A stretch of DNA of 64,000 nucleotides, from the NCBI GenBank assembly GCA_006937955.1, contig SSNP01000024.1, positions 3,692,088 through 3,756,087 of the forward strand, read 5' to 3'. This document shows positions 1 through 12,760 of this stretch, in pieces. A program made the position numbers and the translations under genes. Under the pieces are notes generated by a model. The model did no database searches. It was not told the origin of the DNA and was given only the letters and a program-made list of their open reading frames with translations. Position 1 is the first letter of the stretch, and the number at the start of each line of letters is the position of its first letter. This stretch comes from Pachypanchax playfairii. Taxonomy: Eukaryota; Chordata; Actinopteri; Cyprinodontiformes; Aplocheilidae.

Positions 1-721
1 AAGCTTAACGGTGGTAAAGTTAAATATGACATAGTTACAAAGTGTTTCTCCAGGAATGACAGAATTAAAAACATAAACAGAACATAATGTCACTCCTTCC
101 TCTCGTTAATACTAACCCTCTTGTGTTCAGTGTAAACCTGCTGGTTTGAGAAGATATTTGAGTCCTAATGTACCTTCATTACAGAACATGTTTTATTTGA
201 AGTTTGGAAAATTTTAATCTACGTTTAAGGGATACTTCAGATCTTTTAAGTTGTGTAAACCATTATTTTCTGACTCTTTGAACAGCTTCAGTTTGGAGAA
301 ACAGAGATCAGTTGTGAGGGACCAATTCCAAGATAAATTTACTGCAGTCCTAAAACAACTCAAATTCCGAAAATTTCATACAAGTTGTTTTATTAACCCT
401 GTAAGACCCAACTTATTAAAAAATAGCCAGAAAATTCTGATTATTTAGAACTGGGATCTTTACGAAGCCTTAGAACAAAATTCACAAATGTTTTATGCTG
501 TATCATGGTATTTATAATAGATTTTTTTGTATCACATTTATTACATTGGCCGTCTTTACGGTTTAATTGTAATATAAGAAATGAGTTAATAATAATGCAT
601 TCATCTATATAATAATGATGATTTAACCTGAAAAAAAGGCAAGTGGATCATTTACTGGGAGCAACCATGTTAGAAATGATCAAAACTATGTAGCAAATAT
701 AATACAAGGGGCATTATGGGG
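1..721. other. Intergenic DNA, no gene seen
   Basis: This AT-rich stretch shows no open frame with a recognisable domain, no splice-bounded exon and no RNA gene that I can identify. It lies downstream of the 3' end of znf296. Confidence 0.6.
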
Positions 722-1099
722 TTAAAGCTGCAATAAGGAGTTTTCCCCTTTTCAGGAGTTATGTATGATATTTTAAAATTCCATAAAAGTAACCCGGTTC
801 TTTAATATAATGTAGGAAAAATGTCTTTTTATTCTCAACCCCCCCCCCTCGACCCGTAGAGGCACATTTAATTTTCACTGAGCGCCACGTGAAACCGAAA
901 CAATTAAAATAAGTCAATAAATAAACATGTAAATTGTATAAATAAAACTTGTCAAAAGGTGGCATGCATGCACATATGACAGCCAACTCTCGCTAACGTT
1001 GCTATCATATCACGGCCACAGGAGGCGGGACTTAAAGGTGCAACACATTTTTTGCCTCAGTGGTGCCCTCTGAGAAGAAACTCCAGATTGCTGCTTTAA
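722..1099. mobile_element. TTAA-flanked MITE (378 bp)
   Basis: The left end reads TTAAAGCTGCAAT and the right end reads ATTGCTGCTTTAA, so the termini are inverted repeats (10 of 11 bases after TTAA) inside TTAA flanks. TTAA duplications are typical of Kolobok and piggyBac DNA transposons. No transposase frame is visible, so this is a non-autonomous element. The superfamily is inferred only from the flanks and termini. Confidence 0.6.
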
Positions 1100-3036
1100 G
1101 CATGAAATTATTGTAATTTTGAATTTGACATGTACAGTATATGTATAGAATTTAATTAGCATTTGCAGTGAGAATTAGCTAGCAGTATCATTTCACTCCA
1201 GCATGTAACACTTAGCCTGAATTTCAGATTTCTGACATAACAATAATGTTATGTGAAACTGCCAGAAACATTTATACATTAAACAGCATTTATGTGTTAA
1301 ATGTTTAGATTTAGCAGCAATCCACATAATAACCAGCCCCCACTGTCTGGCATGGACTCTTTGTTTCTCCAAACTGAGTCTGTTCAATGATTAATATACA
1401 AAAAAACTATTTGTTAGTCCTTTATAACGTTTTCAAACTGGCTTCAAACATCTGAACAACTGTAATGATATGATTTATCTTTGTAAATGTTGCATCTATA
1501 GTTTATGTTGTTTTCCTTTTCTGTGTTTTCTAAGAATATTTTCAGCCCTGGATACAACTCAAGTGTTTTGTTGCTAAAATTTAAAAAAAAAGTGTTACAA
1601 CTGCAGATACTCTAGCAGGTTGTTTTCTTTTCCCCCTTTTTGTCTTTCAGTCTTATTAAAGAAATAAAATGAATCTGTGTCTCTGTACATCTGGTCTCAG
1701 GCCCTAGGGCTAACAAAAAAAAAAAAAAAAAAGAAAAAACACAAAGTTCATTGAACACTTTATTGTACTGGAACAATGAGAGAACAGAATTTAAACCGTG
1801 CCATGATAATCTCAGTAGCTTTCTTCTTACATTATTACACGTCCTCGTTAATGTGTGAACAGGACATCGACGCCTGGTGTGAGAACATTGTGTGACTGTC
1901 CTGCAGCGACCTCTCTGAGTCTTCACACTAAGAAAAACTCTCATGTTGAGCTGGCTAATAGATCTCAAAGTCCACATTACTTTTGCCCAGAAGCAGTCAC
2001 CGATCACAAAACACTCAGACACTTATTGGCTGACATGATGAACCCTTCACGCTGTGATTGGCTGGTCTGGACGCCTACACTGACCTGTGCAGGTCTGAGA
2101 GTAGCTCAGGTAGGTGTGGACCGCAGGAAGACAAAGGGCATGCAGGGAAAAAAACGATATCCACTTGCTGTAGGGGCTAGTGAGCTGTTTTCTGCTGTGT
2201 ATCACCTTACCTTACATAACTGGGTTCATACGATCACCAAATGGCGCCCAACACACAGCAGAGTCGACCAAAAAAGACCTGCTCTGTTGTGTTTCCTTGT
2301 TTTTCTCTCTCTGGAGGATGTTTGGGTCCTCTTTCTTTACTTTTTCCTTCTTCTTAGTTGTACAGCAGTAATTGGTTGGAGTGGGCGTGTATACATCTGG
2401 TGCAATGACTCTCCCCCACCCATCCACCCAGCCCCCCACCCTGTTGAAAGCTCATTAAAAGACCTGCTGTTAATGAGCTAGTGGGATCATAGAACTTTGT
2501 TTTCATTAAAAGGGGTGGAGTTAAAGCAAGGGCTGCTAGTGCAGAGGTTTTTAATGCCCTTAAAACAGAGTCAGCAATTATCCCAACCCCTTGATACTCC
2601 TCACCCACTTAAACACAATAACTAAACTGAGTGTCCCATCCTGTGCTGTATGCTGGGAAACCCTCGTCACCCCCGTCCCATCCCATTAAACACATCTACA
2701 AACTTAGATCTACTGTGTACTCCCACATCTCCGGTAGAATGCTAATACAATGATCTGCGATATGATAACCAGTAACATCAGAAGGATGTAAACAAGGAGC
2801 GAGGGTCCCTAATCCAAACATGCACACATTAAAAATTAAAAAGTCAGCGCTGACTGCGATCCTCAGAGAAACGACCCACTCAGTCTGAGACGACGTCCCA
2901 GTGAGAGAAGACACTTTAAAAATAGTTGCAAAAGCTCTGTTGAAGATCCCAGATGAGATTAAAAAAAAAAAAAAAAACATCCAAAGACTGGAGGTGGAAA
3001 AGAGACTCGACACCAGAAAATATTTTACCTCAATAC
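1100..3036. other. Intergenic DNA, no gene supported
   Basis: Several frames of 60-210 codons occur here (for example 1855-2481 plus and 1612-2022 minus). They overlap each other, contain homopolymer-encoded runs and match no domain I know. Part of it could be 3' UTR of znf296 or of a neighbouring gene, but nothing in the sequence decides this. Confidence 0.5.
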
Positions 3037-3042
3037 TTTATT
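3037..3042 (-). terminator. znf296: Candidate poly(A) signal, znf296
   Basis: TTTATT on the plus strand is AATAAA on the minus strand. It lies about 1.49 kb downstream of the znf296 stop codon, with no gene in between, so it may close a long 3' UTR. Other AATAAA-like hexamers occur in this AT-rich DNA, so the choice is tentative. Confidence 0.3.
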
Positions 3043-4528
3043 GAGGCTTGTTGTGAAAAGATTCATAACAAAATGTTAATTTTACAGACAGTAAAGCAGC
3101 AAAGCTTCACTTTTCAGCATAAAAAGAACATGTAACAGAAGCAGGCAGACATTAATAACAATGACAACAATAATAAGGACAGCAACAGCAATAATATAAT
3201 ATATATATATATATACAAAATATCATCCCTGAACAGTTATACAGCACTCATTTAAACACATACAAAAACCTGTATTGAGCAGAATGCAGCAGATTATCAC
3301 AGTAGTGAAGAAGAAGTGAATAATCTTTAAAATTTTATTGTAAAATGAGCAGATTTTCTACAAATTAACTCACGTTTTGCTCATACACTAATATGATTGA
3401 GGATTTTTACCTGATTTGCACGCGCAAACTTTCACAAACACCCAAGTGCTCTCTCTCGGCCGCCTCCTTAAAAAAACCACAAATTTATCGATCCTATAAG
3501 ATCAGCTGTGAAACTAATTATTTTTTCGCCCCATTGTACAATCATCACCAACATGCAGCATCCATAATTTAAAAAAAAAAAAATAATAATTCAAAGACAG
3601 GCAACAAATAAATTTCTTTTAAATGGCTTCGAAACATGCACGAGTTTCACGCTGTCCGGCACTTTTTACAAATTTAACTTATGAAAACAGAAGGAAAAAA
3701 AAAAAAGTAATACACACCCGTTTCACTTATAGGTAAAAAAAAAAATTGCTGGCTTTTATGCATAGAACCTAATACAAAACATCAGCAGACGAGACTTTAA
3801 AGTCTCTATATTCACATCTATAAAAATAAAAGGGAAAGCAGATTATTCATGCACACAGTCACAAAGTCAGGAGCACAACTTTGCTCTGCCTTGTAAACTT
3901 TAAGTGACAACTGTTGTGACAACCGAGCGCCTTTAAAAAGAGCAGTGTGACAAACTACAGGCGGACAGTGTTTGGATTCAGTTCAGCTCTGCGTCTGTTC
4001 AGAAGTCTTTAAAAGGTATTCTCAAAAAGAAAACAGCTAGGTAGCACAATATGACCTCTCTCCTTTTGTTGGAGCTGAATATATTAACAATGCTCTATTG
4101 CTAGGCTTCTTTAAGAAAAACAACTTATTATATATATTTTTTTTACTGTGTAATATTTGACAGTAGTTATCTGTCTCCATCTGTCCGGTGGGTCACCGGA
4201 GACATAAATCACAAGTCGTTTGCATCCTGTTCTGCAACATGGTGATCAGTTTCCTGTGTTGGTGTGGACTGTGGCAGCACACTTCCTGTTCATGAGCTAT
4301 GGTAATCTCCCTGCTGAATGTCACAGCCTTGTTTTTCTCTGTGGTCTGAAGAACTGTAGGCACTTAAGTTTCAACCAGCAGCTTTGCATATAATCATGAG
4401 CCACTGCAGGCTGCTGTGTGCCTCAGTGCTGGGAGGGTGATGATTGTTGCAGCTTCTTCTTTAAACTCGACTCGGCTTTAATTGCGTGAAGCATTTAAAT
4501 CCAATTAAGTGCTTTTTTTTTTTTCCTC
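3043..4528 (-). other. znf296: Probable 3' UTR / downstream region of znf296
   Basis: This gene-free stretch follows the znf296 stop codon directly. It is AT-rich with short A runs and a (TA)n tract near 3194-3215. No other exon or repeat with clear ends was seen. Its transcription is inferred from position only. Confidence 0.35.
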
Positions 4529-6276
4529 TCATGGAGCAGAAGTCAAAGCTAAGCTCACCTCTGCATTGTTTTCACGTGAGAGATCTTCCACTAAGGCTGG
4601 ACTTCCATTAACGTCTTCTGCTTGGCTCCGCCCCTCTTCCACCTCCATGTTTCCCACTGCATCGCTCTGTACTTTGACCTCAGCGTCTATCTGATCCAAA
4701 CTGGCCTCCTCCTCCTCCATTTTCACCCCCACTGCTTCCTCTTCAGCCCTTAAAGCAGCTAGCGTGTCGGCGGCGCTGGCCTGCGCGTACGCTCCCACGC
4801 TGGCGTGGCTCAGACCGTGAACTTTCTTCAGGTGTTTCTCCAGGGTGGCGTAGACTGTGAAGGGCACAGAGCACAGCTGGCAAAGAAAGGAAGCCTTCGC
4901 TCCCTGAGCACCGTGGGTCTTCATGTGGCGCGTTAGCTTGGAGCTCTGAGCGCAGGCGTAGTTGCAGAGGCCACAGCGGTATGGCCGCTCGCCCGTATGG
5001 CTGCGGCGGTGCACGGTCAGGTTGCTGCTGTTCCTGAACTGTTTACCACAAAACTCACAGGCCTCGTCTTTCTTCTTCTTCCCGGTCGAACTAGGAGCGG
5101 CGTTAACGTTAGCTCCAGCGTTAGCAGCTCTTCCTGCTACCGTGCTCCTCTGCTCGTAGTCCTTCTGCCACTCCTTCACAGCCTCGCTGACTTTACTTGA
5201 AGTCCATTCTTTGTCCCTCTCAATGAGCTCTGCTCTTTCGTTCTCCCATTCGCCGACTCCTCGCATCCTGTCGCCCATTTCTGGACGTTTGGGTGTGCAG
5301 TTGCCACTAGCGATGCCGCTTTCACCGCTCCCTCCAGTCTCTCCGCTTTCCAGTGAGCCCTCAGAGGGGCTGGCGCAGGGCGAGGAGGGCTGGGGCTCCC
5401 CGTGACCCACCACTTCCTCTTCACCTCCCTCTCCCCCAGCTCTGTGGTGCTGGTACAGCCTGAGCAGCTCACCATTTGGTGGTCTGAACTGGGAGGTCAG
5501 TAGCATTAGCCCTGAAGCTAAGGAGGGCTGTTTGGGGTGAGTCAAGTCCAGCTCAGAGGAACTCTGAACTCCCTTTCCAATTATCCCTGCAGGCTGCATC
5601 TGAATCCTCCCTCTCATCCCCAGCCTCCCCGCATCCTCCTCCATCATCACAGTCTCCACCGACTCACACCCACTTCCTCCACTTGATGCCTCCCGGTGGT
5701 GACTCCTTATGTGACGCGCCAACTGACCGCTTTGAGAGAAGGCCTGCCCGCACACTCCGCAGTGATAGGGCCTCTCACAGGCATGAGTCCGACGGTGGGC
5801 AGACAGGGCCCGCATGGTGGGGAAGTTCTGCTCACACAGCTCGCAGAGGAAGTCTGTCTGGAGGGAACCGGTCTGAGGAAAGATTGAAGCTGCAGGTGGA
5901 GACGAGGATGGGGACAGAACTAGACCCATGGGAGAGCTGCAGTTGGTGTTACTCCCCTCAGCGAGCTCCCTGAGTCGCACCGAAAAGTTCATAGCCTGCA
6001 GGCTCCCTGTGGAGGAAGTAGAGGTGGAGTGCGTCTGACCGGAGCGACGCTGGAAGGCGGAGGCAAGAGTTTGGCTCAGGTGGCGAGGGTCCAGAACGGC
6101 TGCTACAGGTTTAAGACCCTCTCTTCTTCCTCCTCTCCCTCCTATGTCGTCATCCTCCTCTTCCTCTTGGTAGATGCTGAAGGAGTGTACGTGCTGAGCG
6201 TGCTGGAGGAGCGTCCACGCAGATGAAAACACACTTTCACACTGCAGGCAGGTGAAAAACGAAGGTTCCTCTGATG
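4529..6276 (-). CDS. znf296: znf296 coding exon 3 (six C2H2 fingers, stop)
   Basis: The acceptor is tttttttttgcag and the frame continues from exon 2 as A-S-E-E-P-S-F-F-T-C. The exon carries six C2H2 fingers: one at its start, a pair, and a C-terminal triplet. An acidic tail follows, ending at TGA 4529-4531. A consensus donor (GAG|gtgagc) lies inside the frame with the exon side ending at 4559, 10 codons before the stop. BCL11A makes isoforms through donors inside its large last coding exon, so alternative ends are possible here. Confidence 0.88.
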
Positions 6277-6447
6277 CTGCAAAAAAAAAAAAAGATAAAA
6301 AACATCTTGAGTTTCATCTGGGGGTGAAAAGATTATAGAATAAATGTCACTGGGAACTAAATGATGGAGCAGGAAAATAAAATGATTAAAATCTGATTCC
6401 TTAGTTTGTTATAAGCTAACTGATAGGTTTAGATGGTTTTTTTTGTG

Positions 6448-6486
<39 letters not shown>

Positions 6487-9400
6487 GACATCACACATTG
6501 GTTTCTCAAAGGTCTTTTAAAATCCCACTTTAGAAGTGAGAGGAGGATTTGACGGCGAACTGAAGAAACCATACGCTTGGCTTCTGTGGTGAATTTTTAA
6601 TCAGACGATAAACCTGCCCTGAAGCACAACCTGCTTCATTGAATAATTTACTTTAAACGGGTCCAAGAATCGGAAAAATAACATCATTTAGTTTAAAAAG
6701 AAAAGCTCAAATGAGCAAACAAGACCATAAATGAATTTTTAAAATGATCTACTGATTTATTTTTCCACTAAATATTTGACATCTTTCAGAGGCGTCGCCC
6801 CCATCTGGCATTTAGGAAGAACTGCAACTTTAAGGCGCTTTCATAAAGGCTTTACTTTTCAGACCAGGAGGATAAGTTTTTTATGTGCAGTCTAAGGAAT
6901 GGAACACAATGTGCAGAAGACATGCTGATTTACGACTTGTCTGCAGACTCGATCTGTAGTTTGCAGCAGCCTTTTCGGTCGAAGCTGATCTATTACATAG
7001 TTCATTCTCGTTAAAGCAGAAGGAAATATAAAAACAACTCTGCTTCCGTGATGCTTACGGTTGTTTGTGTCCACAACTGCATGCAAGCAAGTTTTAACAA
7101 GGTGACAGCATGAAAACCAAAACAAACTAGTTCCATGACTCAGGAGTGTAAAGCGAAACTGAAAAGTTCAGAAATATTTATCTGTGGTTTAATCACTGCA
7201 ACACAGCCACTTTTACACTAAAGTCGGTAGATTATCACGGCTATCTAAATATAAATTTCTATAATAAAAATTAAACTTGTCAACAGAAGCTACAACAGCA
7301 GACAGACGGGACTCTGAAGGAGTGATGGGCGGAGGGTCAGGTGACGGGGAACTTGGTCCAAATGAGACAAGAAACAAGTTCAAGGTGTGAAGAAAAGAAA
7401 AAATAAACGTAAAAAAAAAGGGAAATGAAACTGTAAGAAGAGTCATCTGGAGATATTTCTAGATGTGGATAGCTTTGTCTTCTAACCACGAGCCACTTTC
7501 CAATTAAGCTGCAAATTGCTAATTAGCAGAACGCGGAAAACGAACGCTTTATGTAAATCAGGTTCTGACTCAGCCTGCTTGACAAATGAGGCCTTTCTGC
7601 ATAAATCAAAACTGGAGAGAAGATCCCCAAATTGAAGGAAAAACTGTGTTTTTTTCTCTTTTTTTTTTGGAGAGGTTCAAAGCCGACTCTGGTATAAGCC
7701 TCTTTCATGTTTCCTCAAGTCAAATCCTTCTGTATTTTATTGGAAGAAGAGGGGGAGGGAGGGAGGGAGGGAGGGAGGGAGGGAGGAGAGTGAAGATGAA
7801 AAAGAGAGCAACTGTTTCGTTCTCCTTTTCCCCTCTTCGCCCTGCTTCTGTCTGGAGATGAGAGGAACTGTGGTGTTCTTTAACCTAGCCTGAGGAGAAA
7901 CCCGGGAGAAGTTGAGATCCTTAAAAAAAAAAAAAAAAAANNNNNNNNNNCCCCCCTTTTTTTTTTTTTTTTTGTAAGGATTCCCATTTGGCCCAGGGTA
8001 GCACTTGAATATTAAGCAGAAGCAATAACTACTAATTAAAAATGCAGATTGGCTGGGAGCACTAACGAGCAGCAGGCAGAATCTCTTCTCCCTTGGGAGG
8101 CAGAGGGAGGAGAGAAGAGAGGAAGAGGAGGAGGGGAGAGAGAAATTGAAAGAGGGCAAAGTGTTGAAGATGCGGGGGAAGAAATGAGAAGGCGTCAGAG
8201 GAAAGAGAAGAAAAAAAAAAACAAACAAGGAGAATAAATAAAAAGGAATGAGACAGATGCACATGAATCTTCAGTAATCCATCCCGCTCCAACCCCCTTT
8301 TTCTCCTCCGTCCTCGCCGATTCTGTTTATTTAAATCCAGTAAATAGACGAGAGGGCGGGTGCGATCGTGAGATAACAGCTCTTTCACTTTCAGTCATTT
8401 TCAAACATCTACAACATCTCGCACCTCAAGTCCTACAGAGCAGACGCATCGACAAATCTAACAAACAAAGATGTTTTTTTTTTAATTCTGATCAAATAAC
8501 ACCAACATTCATGAATAAAAATAGAATCCAAACTTTATCTCTTTGTGAATTATTCACTAACTCTTACACTCCCTCCTCACCTCGAGCACGTGTTGTTGTA
8601 TCATACTGAAAGCAGCAAATCACTAAACCGCTCAGATCTCTGATTGCAAGGGAAAAAACACACCAGTGAAAAAAAAAAAAAAGAGACTGAGACCAAGTCG
8701 GAGCATAAAAGTGTCTCTCGAGCGTTAACTCAAAGGAAGGAACCGTCATCTCGTGTTTTAAATGACAGCGAGTGTTTCAAAGAACGTGTAAAGTCACGTG
8801 ATCAGACGGAATATTAGCCCTCGTTCCCATTCGAGACGAAGCATGTCTGACCTTTGCAATACAACAAATTAACTCTCCGTCTCAAACACGTTTTTGTCCA
8901 CTGACATGAAACTCTTCAACGTCATTTTAATGAGAATTCACGGCTTGCCAATCTGCCTCGCCGTGACATTTGACTTGGCGTCGCGTCACCCTCCGTCTCA
9001 CGTTTACTCGTTTTCTTTACAGGAAGATTGTTAAAGCTTGAAGAAGGAGGAGAAATAAAAAATAAATAAAAAAGCCTTTGGGAAATACGGTGCTAATGTT
9101 TGACACAGAACAAGAAGAATATGTGAAAACAAGTGGAAGTAGAGAGAGAGGAAGATGAAAGAGGAAGAGATTCCCGGGAGTTCAGGTGGCTTAGCTCGGG
9201 GCGGAACCGAGGAACATGGCTGAACATGATGCAGTTCCTCCTCGTGGTGTCGTGACGGAGAGGGGGATGAAAGATCCGTCTCAAATCCACGTCTCTGACC
9301 TGAACTTAACAGAAAACTGAGTGAGTTTAGGGGGTGTGGTTTCAGCCTGTGCTGGCTGGGTCATGGTGACAGGTAAGAAGAAACATGTTTACCTGGCCAC

Positions 9401-12400
9401 TCCACCTCAGAGACTGACAGCCCAGGAGAGGGGAAGAGCTCAGGTGTTCTGAATGGGGCCCTCGGGGACCTCCGGTGCCCTCTGAATGTTCCTGATGCCT
9501 ATGCTTTCCACACAATTAGCCTGAGCGTCACTAACTCATGTGGGTCTGCTAATGGCAACAGCTAGTTAACGAGCTGGACTCGAGAGGGAGGAGGCGCAGT
9601 TGTTAAATGAAGAAAAAAAAAAAAAAACAGAAAAACAGAGTCACTCATTAGCAACCTGCCACCTTGTTGTACCTCACGCCCTCACCTGATTTGTTGAGCA
9701 CCATTTTCCCACTCGAGGCGAGCTCCTCGCCCCAGGTCCGGTCACCGGCTCCACCTCTCCGTAGCTCGATGAAACCGGGTCCCGGTTCTGTGCTGGTGAG
9801 CTGCTGGCGCCGGGTTCGGCTGGCAGGTGAGGGCGGAGTGGTGCCGGCGATGGCGGCCTGGTTTCGTGAGCCGCAGCCGCCCTGTTTGTGCTGGATAAAC
9901 GCCAGGATCTGGGCGAGAGGAAAGGCCTGGCTGCACTGACCACAGGTCAGCAGGTCCCGACCTTCATCAGAGACACGTACATGTAGAGGAGGATGAGGAT
10001 GGTCACCTGATGAGCCTGTACCATCTTCCTCCATGTCAGTTACATCTAACAAGACAAAAGAAAGAGAGGAGTCAGCTATAAATGTTTAAAATAAAAGGAT
10101 TTTTAACACCGTCTCTTCAGATGTTTTTGCTGCCGTTTCAGCAGGAGTTCGTGTTTCAGTGTGAGAAGAAAGACGTTGAGGAGCAATAATCTGATTTATG
10201 AAAGAATTCAGACGTGAATAATGACCAGACACAGGAACTAAACCCGGAACCCCAAACCCAAGCAAAACAATCGCCTCCTTGTGGCTTATTGAGTTTAAAC
10301 TCCGCCCCCTTCCTTGTAAACAAACATTTTCTAAACTAAAAAGCAAAAATTCAGTTTAAATCATTTCTCAGGTGTTTAATTCGGTTCTGCTGCTGCATTT
10401 TGTTGTAATTATTCTGCTCTACGCTTTAAAACAACAACAGTGGCGACGCGTCATCGTTGATGTAAGATCTTCTTTAATAAAAACATCAAAATCTTTCAAT
10501 CTGAAATTTAAATAATATTTTAGTATGTTGTTATCTAAAATTCTAAAGATAAATAAAAAACAGCAGGTCAAAGCATATCAAAAACTAATGGTTTAGACCT
10601 TTAAAACATTTGAGATCAGAAGTTAATAAAATGCAAAACACAGTAAGAAAAATGATTGTAAATAAAAATCTGTTTAAATAGTAACAAAAAAATCATCTGA
10701 ATCAAAGTCATTAGTTGTTTTAAAGGTAACAATTATATAGACTGTTAGATTTAAATCTATTTTTTAATGGTTTTTATTTACATTTCTCTTTTTCTTCAGG
10801 TGTAAATAAGTACATTTGTATATTTTTTTTTTTTCAGGTAAAATGTGAATCTACATTAAACTACAGATGGAACCAGGTCCAGAACTTTCTCACCCAATTC
10901 TACTGAGCAGAACGTTTCGTTGACCTCAATGGAACAACAGACAGCCTCGGTGATTGAAAGCGTAAGTTTCACTTATAAGCTGAATGAGGCCAATCTGCTC
11001 AGCCAACACTGACCACTTCCTTTTCACCAGTTACAGATCTGCTCGCTCTGCTTGGGGCCGCCGGGTGCAGTATGAGAAGGACAACGGTCCATCTGCACAA
11101 ACCCTTCACGTTCTGTTAACATGACTGCACTCCAGTAGTGAAATGACTGAATGAAAACCGAGACGTTTACCTCTCAGTCAAAAGAAAATGTTGCCTTACC
11201 AGCCACGAGGAGCAGGAGTTTCTCAACAGGAAGTAGATTGCAATAAAAGAGAAAAAAAAAGTGTAACTGAAGGTGCTTGAGATAAGAGCAGGGCCTTGTG
11301 TTTCTGAGCTCCTGCTCGTGTTCAGAGCCTCCAACATTTACACCATGATAAATCTTATTAGGTTTTTGTACTTTTAGACAGTGGAGATGAAGCAAACCTC
11401 TGAGGAGTGAACTCTCCCTGCAGCTCAGAGCAGGTACAGCACATGAGGGGGTGGGGGGGGTCAAAAGTCTGTTGCTCAACGCGGTCATGGGCACACCTTG
11501 ATCCCTGCGCTGAATCCACCTGGCCATCATACAGGACAGGTACAGACAGTACAGTCTGAAGTCGGATCGCACAGACTGTTGCTAAAAAAATGTCACCTTT
11601 CCTGTTTCTGAGCCGCGCTGTTTGTGCAGACTTGCAAGGCGCGCGCGCGCACACACACACATACACACGTTGAGTCAGGGCCTGTGGTCACACCAGACAC
11701 GCACCACTGGTCTCCAGTGGAGAACTGTAAAAAAATAAAAACATTCTGTTCAACTGTCTGTCCTCATTTTTTTCCGTGTTTGTTTTGTAACTTTTTATCT
11801 TTATGATCATTTAATAAACAATCCAAACAATTAGGGCGCATCTTTAATCTGTCAGATTGTTTAATTGGTTGATCATTTCTAAACTTCAGCATATGACGCA
11901 CAGCAGAGTCTGTGGGTGGCGCGTCCCTCAGGTAAAAACCGTTTTCAAAAAAAAAAAAAAAAAGTCAAGGACCTCCAGAGAAAAACTTTATCCGCCTCTA
12001 ACCTGGAAATATTAATACTCATGTTTGGACCTGTAGTCTGTGAGCAAAGCGTGCCAATAAACCGGTCCTTCCTCTATATGAGAACTGCTGCAGCAACAAT
12101 ACACACATCAGGACAAACACGGACATCATGACCCTTCTTCAAACATTTACATTTAAAGATTCTCACTTCGCTCGACAGTAGTCAAATTTAACACAAAGAT
12201 ACTTTGAGAAGTGTCTCTTCTTCCTGATAAACAATTACCTGCTTATCGGTCATCAATTATTTTTCTGATAACCTGCGCCAGTGTGAATCCAGAGTACCCG
12301 CGTAAATAGGCAACAAAAGGAAACCAGGACCAAAATTCTCGATTTACTATCAATTTTCTCAAGAATAAATAAATAGAAGCAACATCTCATCAGTCTGCCA

Positions 12401-12488
12401 ACGTGCCCACACGTCGTTTCTCTTTCTCCGGTTTACCTTGAATTGCACTCAGGTGCTGCGGTCGGCTCCCAAGTTTTCGCCTGGACAT
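4529..12488 (-). CDS. znf296: BCL11-family zinc-finger transcription factor, znf296-like (complete)
   Basis: This nuclear DNA-binding regulator is assembled from three coding exons: 12437-12488, 9686-10045 and 4529-6276. All introns are GT-AG, both in phase 1, and the joined frame is 2160 nt (719 residues). It starts MSRRKLGSRPQH, the N-terminal NuRD/RBBP-binding type motif of BCL11 proteins. It has a CCHC finger at about residues 52-75, a C2H2 finger at 147-168, a finger pair at about 280-330, and three clustered C-terminal fingers at about 543-624. These include the family signature SSNLTVHRRSHTGERPY and ACAQSSKLTRHMKTH. A conserved MNFSVRLRELAEG segment lies between the early fingers. BCL11A, BCL11B and ZNF296 share this plan. 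I choose znf296 because the next gene is clasrp, as in human 19q13.3. The linkers are acidic and Ser/Pro-rich. Confidence 0.9.
6449..6484. repeat. (CA)n microsatellite
   Basis: Uninterrupted CA dinucleotides of about 36 bp in intron 2 of znf296. Confidence 0.95.
7751..7787. repeat. (GGGA)n microsatellite
   Basis: Tandem GGGA units of about 37 bp in intron 2 of znf296. The G-run spacing could allow a G-quadruplex on this strand (inference). Confidence 0.9.
7941..7950. other. Assembly gap (10 N)
   Basis: Ten N lie between a poly(A) run and a C-run/poly(T) run. The flanks suggest a homopolymer-caused break, and the true missing length is unknown. Confidence 0.98.
9686..10045 (-). CDS. znf296: znf296 coding exon 2 (CCHC finger)
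   Basis: The acceptor is ttttgtcttgttag and the donor TCAG|gtgagg. The exon encodes residues 18-137, including the BCL11-type N-terminal finger LLTCGQCSQAFPLAQILAF followed by a His and a Cys (CCHC). The rest is Pro/Ser/Thr-rich with no motif I recognise. Confidence 0.9.
10046..12436 (-). other. znf296 intron 1
   Basis: This 2.4-kb intron contains a (GC)n(AC)n tract near 11640-11668 and A runs. No exon or clear mobile element was seen. Confidence 0.6.
12437..12488 (-). CDS. znf296: znf296 coding exon 1 (MSRRK motif)
   Basis: The exon encodes 17 residues beginning MSRRKLGSRPQH plus one base, then a CAAG|gtaaac donor. The start is set by the family motif: BCL11A begins MSRRKQGKPQH, and this short peptide recruits the NuRD histone-binding subunit RBBP4/7. 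Phase 1 at the donor fits exon 2. Confidence 0.9.
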
Positions 12489-12699
12489 CGCGTCGAGCGT
12501 GTGGCACCTTTCAGGGTCCCGAACCAAACCCAGTCCAGCTGCTGCGTCTCCGATAAGTTGACCGACACTTGAGCGACGGGGACGGACTGATAAGACTGCC
12601 TGGCCTCCGCCTGGACTCGCACTGAGCAGGAGGCAGCGTTCAAGTTCACGCTTCTTCCCCTGCAGCGCTCAGGAGGGCAAAAAGGGGGCATGAGCGTCG

Positions 12700-12760
12700 G
12701 AGAGCTGGACACGCCCCCCACCGCTCCTGGACCCGCCCCCTTTCGGATGACACGCTCCAA
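12700..12760 (-). promoter_or_regulatory. znf296: Possible GC-box promoter of znf296
   Basis: Directly upstream of the coding start the sequence turns GC-rich, with two GC-box-like C runs (CGCCCCCC and CCCGCCCCC) about 220-260 bp before the ATG. No TATA box is evident. The assignment rests on position and composition only. Confidence 0.35.

Larger units (their letters stand above)
6277..9685 (-). other. znf296 intron 2
   Basis: This 3.4-kb intron contains a (CA)n tract (6449-6484), a (GGGA)n tract (7751-7787), homopolymer runs and a 10-N gap. No further exon was recognised. The long open frame at 7737-8264 crosses the gap and is low-complexity. Confidence 0.6.

Noticed and set aside
1855..2481. 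Open frame of 208 codons on the plus strand
   Set aside because: No domain, overlaps frames on the other strand, and has a low-complexity hydrophobic end. Composition does not look like coding sequence.
7737..8264. Minus-strand frame of 175 codons
   Set aside because: It crosses the N gap and consists of translated poly(A)/poly(T) and GGGA repeats.
12449..12760. Minus-strand frame of 103 codons overlapping the znf296 start
   Set aside because: It is read in a different frame from the MSRRK start and reflects the GC-rich 5' leader. No similarity to a known domain.
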